Under the pieces are notes generated by a model that worked only from the letters and a program-made list of their open reading frames with translations, made no database searches and had not been told where the DNA came from. A stretch of DNA of 64,000 nucleotides from Ruminococcus gauvreauii. Lineage in GTDB: Bacteria; Bacillota; Clostridia; Lachnospirales; Lachnospiraceae. Shown in pieces: positions 24,530 through 32,938 of this stretch (position 1 is its first letter; every line of letters starts with the position of its first letter). Position numbers and translations under genes: made by a program. Location: positions 1,054,001 to 1,118,000 of the forward strand of contig NZ_CP102290.1 in the NCBI RefSeq assembly GCF_025151995.1. The letters run 5' to 3'.

Positions 24530-25576
24530 ATGAATCCATTAAAAATACATAATAACTGTTCTGAGGATGTAACGATTGTATCAAATTACTTTCTGGATTT
24601 GTACATGCCAAAAGCAAATGGAGAGTTTGTAAAAATATATCTCTATCTGTTGAGGATGATTTCTTCTGACGACTGCTCACTCACATTATCATCCATCGCA
24701 GACACATTTGACTGTACAGAAAACGATGTAGAGCGTGCACTCCGTTACTGGGACAAGAAAGAAATTCTGCGTCTCACAATTGGTACTGCCAATCAGATTA
24801 CCGGATTGACACTGCTGCCCTTTACCAAACAGAAGGGTGCCGGGATTTCAGCCGTTTCCGAAAAAGAAACCGCAGCTTATCCTCAGCCGGAGCCCGCATC
24901 GGTTCCGTCGGCCTATTCGCTGACACCTGACAGAGTAAAGGAACTGAAGAAGAACGAAGAAGTCATGCAGCTGCTATTCATTGCAGAACAGTATCTTGGA
25001 AAGACTTTATCCCCAACGGAGACGACGCGCATTTTATATTTCTATGAAGAACTGCATTTTTCTGCAGATCTGATCGAATATCTGATCGAATACTGCGTTT
25101 CCAAGGGCAGCAAAAGCATACGATACATGGAAAAGGTTGCGCTTGCATGGGCGCAGTCAGGGATATCTACGGTCAAAATGGCGAAGCAGGAGACAAATAC
25201 CTTCAGCAAACACTATTTTTCTGTCCTGAAGGCATTCGGCATCACCAGCAGAAATCCTGTCGAATCAGAGATTCAGATGATCGACCGCTGGATGAAAGAC
25301 TATGGTTTTACCACCGATATCATTCTGGAAGCATGTGCAAGGACGATCAATCAGACCGGTAAGCCAAGCTTTCAATATGCGGACGGTATACTGGGAGCAT
25401 GGCATAAAAACGGCGTCCTCTCTTTCTCAGATATACAGGAAATGGATGTTCGCCACAAGGAATCCAGGGATCGGACTGCACCCAGGATTCAAAATAAAAC
25501 CCCCAACAAATTCAATAATTTTCATCAGAGGGATTACAATTTCTCTGATCTCGAAAAACAGCTGCTGAAGAAGTAA
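24530..25576 (+). CDS. DnaD-like replication initiation protein
   Basis: 348 residues from MNPLKIHNNCSEDVTIVSNY; the 25 residues upstream overlap the promoter. An N-terminal winged-helix part (FVKIYLYLLRMISSDDCSLTLSSIADTF... written in separate segments here: KIYLYLLRM, SLTLSSIADTFDC, VERALRYWDKK) is followed by two DnaB_2/DnaD domains at about 140-235 and 245-320 (SPTETTRILYFYEELHF; ESEIQMIDRWMKDYGF). Proteins of this kind help melt the origin and bring the helicase loader in Bacillus-type replication. The next gene encodes that loader, 11 bases on. The DnaA-box cluster upstream links expression to initiation. Confidence 0.85.
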   Translation: MNPLKIHNNCSEDVTIVSNYFLDLYMPKANGEFVKIYLYLLRMISSDDCSLTLSSIADTFDCTENDVERALRYWDKKEILRLTIGTANQITGLTLLPFTKQKGAGISAVSEKETAAYPQPEPASVPSAYSLTPDRVKELKKNEEVMQLLFIAEQYLGKTLSPTETTRILYFYEELHFSADLIEYLIEYCVSKGSKSIRYMEKVALAWAQSGISTVKMAKQETNTFSKHYFSVLKAFGITSRNPVESEIQMIDRWMKDYGFTTDIILEACARTINQTGKPSFQYADGILGAWHKNGVLSFSDIQEMDVRHKESRDRTAPRIQNKTPNKFNNFHQRDYNFSDLEKQLLKK

Positions 25577-25587
25577 AGGAGATTTAC

Positions 25588-26580
25588 GTGCCTCTGAAAA
25601 ATTCACAATACGATGAAATCATGCGGGATTACAACCGCAGACAACTTCAAAATAAGCATATATTGGACGAGCACATCAATGAAGCATATGGAAAAATCCC
25701 CCGGCTCGAAGAGATTGACCGGGAAATTTCAAGACTGTCCATTCAAAAAGCAAGAGCACTTCTTGGAGCAGGCGAGACTGCCGATTTCAATCTGGTACGC
25801 GTGATCGCTGATCTGGCGGATGAAAGGAAACATCTTCTGGCTGCCTACGGTTACCCGGAAGATTATCTCACCATACACTATGATTGTCCGCTGTGCCGCG
25901 ATACCGGATATATAGGAACTGAAAAATGCAGCTGTTTTAAAAAAGCCGCGGTTGACCTTTTGTATACCCAGTCCAATATCAAGGAAATACTAAAGAAAGA
26001 AAATTTTAATACCTTTTCCTACGACTACTATCCGGAAACGGTAATCAGTGAAGCAACCGGTCTATCGGCCCTTGACACAGCGCGTCTGGCCGTAGAAAAA
26101 TCGCTTGAATTTATCCGCAGTTTTGACCAAAAATTCGACAATCTGTTTCTCTATGGAGATACGGGAGTGGGAAAGACTTTTCTTTCCCACTGTATTGCCA
26201 GAGAATTGATCGACACCGCACATTGTGTCATCTATTTCTCTGCGTTTGATTTGTTTGATCTGCTGGCTCAGAATACGTTTTCCCGCTCGGAAGACTCATC
26301 TGAATTAAACGAACATATTTTTGACTGTGACCTGCTGATTATCGATGATCTGGGAACCGAATTAACGAACAGTTTTGTGGCATCTCAGCTGTTCCTGTGC
26401 ATTAATGAGCGGTTGATGCGTGAGAAATCCACGCTGATCTCTACCAATCTGTCACTGGAACGGTTTTCGGAAATGTATTCGGAACGCGTTTTTTCCCGGA
26501 TTTCCAGCAACTACACTATGATCAAACTGATAGGAAATGATATTCGTATTCAAAAAAAACTGCGAGGAGGAAATCAGTAA
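25588..26580 (+). CDS. Replicative helicase loader (DnaC/DnaI type)
   Basis: 330 residues, GTG start with AAGGAG. An N-terminal helical region, then a zinc-knuckle-like CPLCRDTGYIG...CSC (Cys100, 103, 114, 116), then an AAA+ ATPase with Walker A GDTGVGKT (190-197), Walker B LLIIDDLG, sensor STNLS and an arginine-finger region ERVFSRI. It loads the hexameric helicase during initiation and restart. Its TAA overlaps the prs ATG by one base. Confidence 0.9.
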   Translation: MPLKNSQYDEIMRDYNRRQLQNKHILDEHINEAYGKIPRLEEIDREISRLSIQKARALLGAGETADFNLVRVIADLADERKHLLAAYGYPEDYLTIHYDCPLCRDTGYIGTEKCSCFKKAAVDLLYTQSNIKEILKKENFNTFSYDYYPETVISEATGLSALDTARLAVEKSLEFIRSFDQKFDNLFLYGDTGVGKTFLSHCIARELIDTAHCVIYFSAFDLFDLLAQNTFSRSEDSSELNEHIFDCDLLIIDDLGTELTNSFVASQLFLCINERLMREKSTLISTNLSLERFSEMYSERVFSRISSNYTMIKLIGNDIRIQKKLRGGNQ

Positions 26581-27764
26581 TGGAAGAAAGCAATGTCAAG
26601 CAACTGGAGACGCTCCCTGTGGGCCGTCTCGGAATCATAGCCCTGAACAGCTTCACAGAGACAGGAAAGAAAGTGGATAATTTCCTGGTTCAATGGAGGA
26701 AAGAAAGGAAGCATGAATATAAGTCTTCCATCGCATTTGAGGGATATGAACGCGACACGTATCTGATCGATTCCATCGTTCCACGGTTCGGTTCGGGTGA
26801 GGCAAAGGGTATTATCCGTGAATCCGTGCGCGGTGATGATCTTTATATTCTGGTCGACGTCTGCAATCACAGCCTGACATATAAACTGTGCGGATACGAA
26901 AACCGAATGTCTCCCGATGATCATTTCCAGGATTTAAAGCGCATCATAGCTGCCGTCGGCGGCAAAGCCCGCAGAGTGAATGTCATCATGCCGTTCCTGT
27001 ATGAAAGCCGTCAGCACAAGCGCTCCGGCCGCGAATCTCTGGACTGTGCAAATGCGCTTCAGGAACTGGTGGAAATGGGCGTGGAAAATATTATTACCTT
27101 TGACGCTCATGATCCCCGTGTTCAGAACGCCATCCCTCTTCACGGATTCGAAACTGTGCAGCCCGCATATCAGTTTATCAAAGGCCTCCTCCGCAATGAA
27201 CCGGATATCAGGATCGACAGCGACCACCTGATGGTGATCAGCCCTGATGAAGGCGGTATGAGCCGTGCCATCTATATCGCAAACAACCTTGGCGTTGATA
27301 TGGGTATGTTTTATAAGCGCAGAGATTATTCCACCATCATCAATGGAAAAAATCCCATTGTCGCACATGAATTTCTTGGGGCTGATGTCGAAGGGAAAGA
27401 TATGATCATCATCGACGATATGATTTCTTCCGGAGACAGCATGATCGAAGTTGCTCAGCTTTTGAAGGAGCGCAAAGCCGCAAAAATTTTCATGTGTTCT
27501 ACTTTCGGTCTGTTCACAAATGGTCTGGAAAAGTTTGACCGTGCGTTCGAAGCCGGTCTGTTTGACCGCATGCTGACTACCAACCTTGTTTATCAGGACC
27601 CAGAACTGCTTCATCGGCCATATTACATCAATTGTGATCTGAGTAAATACATCGCCTTTATCATAGACCATCTGAACCATGATGTATCGATCAGTAGCCT
27701 TCTAGACCCAGCGGAACGCATTCAGAAGGTTCTGAAGAAATATCGAAACCACGAAACATTTTAA
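26580..27764 (+). CDS. prs: Ribose-phosphate pyrophosphokinase (PRPP synthetase)
   Basis: 394 residues, longer than the usual ~315 owing to about 60 extra N-terminal residues and insertions. The core motifs are clear: MPFLYESRQHKR (ATP side), FDAHDPRVQNA (metal binding, ~174-184), DMGMFYKRRDY, and the PRPP loop IIDDMISSGDS. It makes PRPP from ribose-5-phosphate and ATP for nucleotide and His/Trp synthesis. Its place in the replication operon couples nucleotide supply with initiation by position only. Confidence 0.92.
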   Translation: MEESNVKQLETLPVGRLGIIALNSFTETGKKVDNFLVQWRKERKHEYKSSIAFEGYERDTYLIDSIVPRFGSGEAKGIIRESVRGDDLYILVDVCNHSLTYKLCGYENRMSPDDHFQDLKRIIAAVGGKARRVNVIMPFLYESRQHKRSGRESLDCANALQELVEMGVENIITFDAHDPRVQNAIPLHGFETVQPAYQFIKGLLRNEPDIRIDSDHLMVISPDEGGMSRAIYIANNLGVDMGMFYKRRDYSTIINGKNPIVAHEFLGADVEGKDMIIIDDMISSGDSMIEVAQLLKERKAAKIFMCSTFGLFTNGLEKFDRAFEAGLFDRMLTTNLVYQDPELLHRPYYINCDLSKYIAFIIDHLNHDVSISSLLDPAERIQKVLKKYRNHETF

Positions 27765-27785
27765 AATACCGATACAGAATCTGTT

Positions 27786-27835
27786 AAAAAACCGACGGAC
27801 AGTGTGCATATCATTCACACCTGCCGCCGGTTTTT
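27786..27835 (+). terminator. Terminator between prs and nfo (convergent)
   Basis: AAAACCG-arm pairing with CGGTTTTT, with an internal GTGTG/CACAC stem; symmetric enough to serve both converging transcripts. Confidence 0.7.
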
Positions 27836-27847
27836 ATTCACTATATT

Positions 27848-28684
27848 TCACTCACATCGATATCGGGATCTCAGAATGCTGATCTCCTGTGCATAACCGT
27901 CCAGCTCATTTGGCGTCTCCAGATAGAACGGCAGCCCACGCAGTGCGGGGTGGTTGATCAGCTTTTCAAACGCCTCCAGTCCGATGCTGCCCTCTCCGAT
28001 TTTCTCATGGCGGTCTTTGTGGCTGCCAATCGGATTCATGCTGTCATTCAGATGAATCGCCTTCAGCCGGGTAAGTCCGACCACCCGGTCAAATTCCCCG
28101 ATCACGTCATCCAGATGACCGACAATATCGTAACCCGCATCATATACGTGACACGTATCCATACAGACGCCCATCTTCTCACTGCAGTCCACACCGTCTA
28201 AAATCGCACGGATCTCCTCGAAACGTCCTCCGATCTCTGTCCCTTTACCGGCCATTGTCTCCAGCAGCACAGTTGTCGACTGATCGTGTCTGAGCAGCTC
28301 ATTCAGCTGAGATACAATCTGTTCTATTCCTCTGTCCGCCCCCTGTCCGGTATGGCTGCCCGGATGAAAATTATAATAATTCCCCGGCAGATGTTCCATT
28401 CTGCGCAGATCGTCTTCCATGGTCATCTTTGCAAATTCCCTGGTCTTTTCTTCCTTGGAGCAAGGGTTCAGGGTATACGGCGCATGCGCGAGGACCGTGT
28501 TTATTCTGGCGCCTTTCGCATAGGCCAAAAACGCTGCCACATCCTGAAGATCCAGTTCTTTTGCTCTGCTCCCCCTGGGATTCCTGGTAAAAAACTGAAA
28601 CGTATTGGCACCGATCCTGACTGCCTCACGCCCCATATGCAGAAAACCTTTTGCGGAGGATAAGTGACTTCCTATCATTAACAT
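27848..28684 (-). CDS. nfo: Endonuclease IV (apurinic/apyrimidinic endonuclease)
   Basis: 278 residues, ATG with AAGGAG six bases upstream. TIM-barrel enzyme with all zinc-binding blocks: HAPYTLN, NFHPGSHTG, LLETMAGKGTEIG, CMDTCHVYDAGYD, AIHLNDS, HKDRHEKIGEG and FYLETPNE. It cuts DNA at abasic sites in base excision repair. It is the last gene of a repair unit whose first two genes encode a YhaO/YhaN-like pair. Confidence 0.95.
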   Translation of the reverse strand: MLMIGSHLSSAKGFLHMGREAVRIGANTFQFFTRNPRGSRAKELDLQDVAAFLAYAKGARINTVLAHAPYTLNPCSKEEKTREFAKMTMEDDLRRMEHLPGNYYNFHPGSHTGQGADRGIEQIVSQLNELLRHDQSTTVLLETMAGKGTEIGGRFEEIRAILDGVDCSEKMGVCMDTCHVYDAGYDIVGHLDDVIGEFDRVVGLTRLKAIHLNDSMNPIGSHKDRHEKIGEGSIGLEAFEKLINHPALRGLPFYLETPNELDGYAQEISILRSRYRCE

Positions 28685-28687
28685 ACG

Positions 28688-30223
28688 TTACTCCTTCTGT
28701 GCCAGATTGATTTTATGGTACGGTATCCTAAGCTGGTCAAGCAGACGTTCTTCTCTCCCATGACAGGTAAACAGCAGGACCTGGTGCTCACATCCTGAGA
28801 GCCATTGCAGTGTCTCTCCCAGGCGCCTGTCATCATACATGACAAATACCTCATCCAGCATAAGCGGAAGCTTTTCTTCACGGCATACCACTTCGCTCAC
28901 TGCCATACGAAATGCAAAGTAAATCTGCTCCAGCGTACCCCTGCTCAGCTGTTCCGGAGATACATATGCCTCCTTCGTACAGATCCCCATCTGCATATCA
29001 TCTGAAAAGTGGATGGATGCATATTTTCCCTGGGTGATTCCGGACAGTATTGCGGCCGTTTTTCTCTGCAGTTCCTCACCCAGCCAGTTCTTTTTTCCGG
29101 CAGACAGCCTGTTGATAACCTCCATCGCCAGATCGACAGCATCGAGATCTTCCTGCAGCGTATTTTCATCTGTCATGGTCTGCGCCAGCTCCTGAAATTC
29201 ATTTTTCAGGTTCTCGTATTCCGTACTTCGCTCCGCACACTGCTGATTTAGCCTGTCGATCTCCCACCTCAGCCTGTCTGCCTCCTCCTTCTGCCTGTAA
29301 GTTTCGCCAAGCTGTCTCTCTTTCTCCTTCATCTGCACCTGTCTCTGCCGGTTATATTTCACCACGATCAATGCTCCCGCCAGCAGCGCACAGCAGAAAG
29401 ACACAATCTGAATAACAGTCTGCGCGCGAAATAGAATCCCGGCCAGTACCAGAATCAGCGCCAGTCCCCCTAATGCCCAGAATCCTTTCAGGCCTTTTTC
29501 CGCAGGTGTTTTAGGCTCTTTGCCATTATCACATGAAATTTCCTTCAGCTGCTTTTTCTGCACCTCCAGCTGGAGAGCGGCATCTGTCAGCTCCTTCTCC
29601 ACATATCCCATCCTGCCTTTGAGCTCTTTCTGCTTCATCTGAAGTTCCTGGCGTTCTTCTCTCATCTGACGTTCATATTCTTTCCTGTCCAGCTTCAAAT
29701 GATACAGTGCCTCTTCCACATCGAGCGTCGGTACGCTGCTCTCCTGGTAATTCACCATATAATTGCGCAGTTCGCCCGGCAGTCCTTCATCCGTCCGGCT
29801 CTTCAGCTGTCCGATACATACGGTATTATCAAACATGGCCTCGCTGACATTGCCGAGAAGCATCTTCAGATCCCCCTGAGGAATAGAAAGTTTTTCTCCA
29901 TCTGTCTCACAGATAAGCTCTTCCTGCAGGCTGTTCTTATGAAAACTGCGCCGAATACAGAAAATTTTTCCTCCGCTCTCAAACCTGAGTGTCCCTGCAT
30001 AGTACGTGCTGTTTTCCCACGGCTCATATCTGCTGTATACATCCTTCCCTGCGGCACGGCCGCGCTGTCTGCGCATCCCGTAGAGCATGCTTTTAATAAA
30101 CGTATGCAGCGTCGTTTTCCCGCTTTCATTGGGTCCGTAAATCAGGTTGATCCCCGGTTTCAGCCGGACTCGCCGGTCATGAAATTTTCCAAAATTTTTT
30201 ATTTCCAATTCTCTGATATTCAT
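28688..30223 (-). CDS. SMC-like ATPase (YhaN/SbcC-like, short)
   Basis: 511 residues from MNIRELEIKNFGKFHDRRV; the longer reading overlaps the partner gene. N-terminal Walker A GPNESGKTTLH, C-terminal signature SRGTLEQIYFAFR and Walker B LPLMLDEVFVMYDD. Between them two coiled-coil arms flank a hydrophobic hairpin (LALILVLAGILF, VIQIVSFCCALLAGALIVV) that looks membrane-inserted, as in YhaN proteins of Bacillus and not SbcC. It is shorter than YhaN (~960). With the phosphoesterase it should act as a DNA-end nuclease or sensor. Confidence 0.8.
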   Translation of the reverse strand: MNIRELEIKNFGKFHDRRVRLKPGINLIYGPNESGKTTLHTFIKSMLYGMRRQRGRAAGKDVYSRYEPWENSTYYAGTLRFESGGKIFCIRRSFHKNSLQEELICETDGEKLSIPQGDLKMLLGNVSEAMFDNTVCIGQLKSRTDEGLPGELRNYMVNYQESSVPTLDVEEALYHLKLDRKEYERQMREERQELQMKQKELKGRMGYVEKELTDAALQLEVQKKQLKEISCDNGKEPKTPAEKGLKGFWALGGLALILVLAGILFRAQTVIQIVSFCCALLAGALIVVKYNRQRQVQMKEKERQLGETYRQKEEADRLRWEIDRLNQQCAERSTEYENLKNEFQELAQTMTDENTLQEDLDAVDLAMEVINRLSAGKKNWLGEELQRKTAAILSGITQGKYASIHFSDDMQMGICTKEAYVSPEQLSRGTLEQIYFAFRMAVSEVVCREEKLPLMLDEVFVMYDDRRLGETLQWLSGCEHQVLLFTCHGREERLLDQLRIPYHKINLAQKE

Positions 30224-30227
30224 GTTG

Positions 30228-31283
30228 TCACATATCCTTTTGGGAAGCAAGCAGCGCCTGCAGCCCATAATATAAAGCTTTTCTCTCTATCGGCTCCTCA
30301 CAGCATTTAAAATGCCTGATGTAAGCTGCAATCAGACTCCCTTCATACTGTTCCTCCAGCAGATCAAAATCATAATCCGGCTGCGTCTCATCCGTCACAT
30401 CAATGACATTTCCGAGTTCCCGTATCCTGTGAAGGTCAATGTTCATCTGCGCGTCCCGGAAGCCATGCAGTTCAATCTTAAAAATATTGTCCGACCCCTC
30501 TTCCGCAATCTGTGCGGAAATCTGCTCCTCCAGTGAAAACTGCGCAGTATCTGGCGTAACTGTAACTGTCAGCGGTATATAGGACCTCATGGCAGACGGC
30601 ACAAATTCCAGAGACACCATGCCGTCACGGTAATTTCCGCGAATATAGCCATGGCGGCCTATGTCATTGCGGTCGATTGGCTCCAGCGCCCCGGCAAATA
30701 CCGCCATATTTCTGATGACAGTCTGGGGTCTGTGAATATGTCCCAACGCAATATAATCAAATCCGCCCGCCGCAAGCTGTTCCGTCTGAATCGGCATATG
30801 ACGCTCATCGCCCCCGTGAGCCAGCAAAATATGGCATCCCGGCTTCTGGAGTGCCCCTGTTTTGCAGATGGACTCATCCGGCAATTCTCTGCTGTGATAG
30901 CTTCTGCCGTAAACCCATGCATCTGCCTGCGGAACATAGACTGCTTCCACCTGATCTTTCCAAAGTCCGATCACATTTTTGCTCCATGGATACTTCAAAT
31001 AATAAGAATCCCGTCTGATATAATCATGGTTGCCTGCTATCATCACTACCGTTGTCTGCGGAATTGTAGAAAACAGATAATCCACTTCTTTTAATTCCCG
31101 CAGCAGCGGCTGTCTGTGGAACAGGTCTCCAGCGATCAGCAGCAGTTCTGGTTTTTCCTCCCTTACGGCATAGATCACATTGCAGAAGCTGTCCCAGATC
31201 TCATTTTTCCGCTCTTCACTCCACGGGAACCCCGCATCGGGTGATGCCCCCAGATGCACATCCGCTATATGAAAAAAACGCAT
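30228..31283 (-). CDS. Metallophosphoesterase (YhaO/SbcD-like nuclease)
   Basis: 351 residues from MRFFHIADVHLGASPDAG. Two-metal phosphoesterase motifs in order: DVHLG, GDLFHR, GNHDYI, AHGGDE and GHIHRPQ. The C-terminal capping part is typical of SbcD/YhaO. It ends four bases before the SMC-like ATPase start, so the two are made together. Confidence 0.85.
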   Translation of the reverse strand: MRFFHIADVHLGASPDAGFPWSEERKNEIWDSFCNVIYAVREEKPELLLIAGDLFHRQPLLRELKEVDYLFSTIPQTTVVMIAGNHDYIRRDSYYLKYPWSKNVIGLWKDQVEAVYVPQADAWVYGRSYHSRELPDESICKTGALQKPGCHILLAHGGDERHMPIQTEQLAAGGFDYIALGHIHRPQTVIRNMAVFAGALEPIDRNDIGRHGYIRGNYRDGMVSLEFVPSAMRSYIPLTVTVTPDTAQFSLEEQISAQIAEEGSDNIFKIELHGFRDAQMNIDLHRIRELGNVIDVTDETQPDYDFDLLEEQYEGSLIAAYIRHFKCCEEPIERKALYYGLQALLASQKDM

Positions 31284-31360
31284 CGCACCGGCTCTCCTTT
31301 TCATGCACTTTGCAAACATTTGTTCTGTCCTACATCATATCATGACAGGCTCTGTTTGTC

Positions 31361-31396
31361 CAGAAAAGAAAAACAGAAGCATATGAAATACTTCTG
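31361..31396 (-). terminator. Terminator of asnS
   Basis: Minus strand AACAGAAG, loop, CTTCTGTT, then TTTCTTTTC. Confidence 0.75.
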
Positions 31397-31426
31397 TTCA
31401 CCCTTTATAATTATAATATCTGATTG

Positions 31427-32818
31427 TTATAATTCACAGTTATTGACCGTTCTCGGGAACGGGATGACGTCCCTGATATTACTCATCCCCGTCAGATACA
31501 TCACACAGCGTTCGAATCCAAGTCCAAATCCTGCGTGGCGTGTGGAACCGTATTTTCTGAGATCCAGATAGAACGCGTAATCCTCCGCATTCAGATTCAA
31601 TTCCGCCATCCTGCCGAGCAGTTTATCGTAGTCATCCTCCCTCTGGCTTCCGCCGATAATCTCCCCGATTCCCGGGACAAGGCAGTCCATCGCAGCTACC
31701 GTTTTTCCATCTTCATTCAGTTTCATATAAAACGCCTTGATCTCCTTCGGGTAATCTGTCACGAAAACCGGCCGTTTAAACACCTCTTCCGTCAGATACC
31801 GTTCGTGTTCCGTCTGAAGGTCCACTCCCCAGGAAACTTTATATTCGAACTTCTCGTTGTTTTTCTCCAGAATCTCAATTGCCTCCGTATAGGTAACATG
31901 TCCGAATTCAGAATTCAGTACGTGGTTCAGGCGGTCCAGCAGCCCCTTGTCCACAAAGGAATTGAAGAAATTCATCTCCTCGGGCGCCTGTTCCAATACA
32001 TATTGGATGACATATTTCAGCATGCTCTCTGCGAGATCCATATTGTCTTCCAGGTCTGCAAATGTGATCTCCGGTTCAATCATCCAGAATTCCGCCGCAT
32101 GACGTGTGGTGTTAGAATTCTCAGCACGGAACGTGGGACCGAACGTATAGATATTGCGGAACGCCTGCGCATACGTCTCACCGTTTAACTGACCGCTCAC
32201 GGTGAGATTCGTCTCCTTCCCGAAAAAATCCCGGGCGTAGTCGACTGCCCCCTCTTCCGTCTTTGGTATCTGATCCAGGTCAAGTGTCGTCACACGGAAC
32301 ATCTCACCGGCACCTTCACAGTCGCTTCCCGTGATCAGCGGCGTATGAACGTAGACAAAGCCTCTGTCCTGGAAAAACCGGTGGATTGCATATGCGATCA
32401 GCGAGCGCACGCGGAAAACCGCCTGAAACGTATTCGTACGCGGACGAAGATGCGTGATCGTGCGAAGGTACTCCAGGCTGTGACGTTTTTTCTGAAGCGG
32501 ATAATCCGGCGCGGATGCCCCCTCTACCGTCACTTCGTCTGCCTGAATCTCAAACGGCTGTTTCGCTTGAGGTGTTGCAACGAGCCTCCCTTTTACGATA
32601 ACTGCCGCTCCCACATTCAGCTTAGATATCTCGGAAAAATTATCCATTTTGTCGTGGTATACAATCTGAAGCGTCTCGAAAAATGTTCCGTCATGCAGAA
32701 CGATAAATCCAAATGTTTTAGAATCCCGTACGCTTCTGATCCAGCCGCCCACACTTATTTCCTGATCGAGGTAAGTATCCCTGTCTTTATAAATCTCACG
32801 AATTGTTGTCAGTTTCAT
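31427..32818 (-). CDS. asnS: Asparagine--tRNA ligase
   Basis: 463 residues from MKLTTIREIYK; GGGAG precedes that ATG. N-terminal OB-fold anticodon-binding domain (GGWIRSVRDSKTFGFIVLHD), then a class II core: motif 2 FRAENSNTTRHAAEFWMIEPE (in two parts FRAENSNT and HAAEFWMIEPE) and motif 3 GFGLGFERCVMYLTG. ISDVI-like NIRDVIPFPR ends the protein as in AsnRS. It has a good promoter of its own; no T-box leader was recognised in the short upstream region. Confidence 0.95.
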   Translation of the reverse strand: MKLTTIREIYKDRDTYLDQEISVGGWIRSVRDSKTFGFIVLHDGTFFETLQIVYHDKMDNFSEISKLNVGAAVIVKGRLVATPQAKQPFEIQADEVTVEGASAPDYPLQKKRHSLEYLRTITHLRPRTNTFQAVFRVRSLIAYAIHRFFQDRGFVYVHTPLITGSDCEGAGEMFRVTTLDLDQIPKTEEGAVDYARDFFGKETNLTVSGQLNGETYAQAFRNIYTFGPTFRAENSNTTRHAAEFWMIEPEITFADLEDNMDLAESMLKYVIQYVLEQAPEEMNFFNSFVDKGLLDRLNHVLNSEFGHVTYTEAIEILEKNNEKFEYKVSWGVDLQTEHERYLTEEVFKRPVFVTDYPKEIKAFYMKLNEDGKTVAAMDCLVPGIGEIIGGSQREDDYDKLLGRMAELNLNAEDYAFYLDLRKYGSTRHAGFGLGFERCVMYLTGMSNIRDVIPFPRTVNNCEL

Positions 32819-32851
32819 TTTAAGTTTCTCCCTATTTTTCACTTTTCCCCC

Positions 32852-32880
32852 ATTTTAGCACGCTCACGCGGCAGTTTCAA
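32852..32880 (-). promoter_or_regulatory. Promoter of asnS
   Basis: Minus strand TTGAAA, 17 bases, TAAAAT, 34 bases before the start codon. Confidence 0.7.
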
Positions 32881-32903
32881 GAGGGGATAACGCCATTGCC
32901 GTG

Positions 32904-32934
32904 CAGAACGGACCGGCATCAGCCGGTCCGTTCC
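32904..32934 (-). terminator. Terminator after beta-propeller gene
   Basis: Perfect GAACGGACCGGC/GCCGGTCCGTTC stem with a four-base loop; weak T run. Confidence 0.6.
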
Positions 32935-32938
32935 CAAA

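Noticed and set aside
26934..27680. 248-codon minus frame opposite prs
   Set aside because: Antisense shadow of a strongly conserved enzyme; no Shine-Dalgarno and no family.
32819..32938. T-box leader for asnS
   Set aside because: Only about 90 bases lie between the preceding terminator and the start, too short for a T-box, and a direct promoter is visible.
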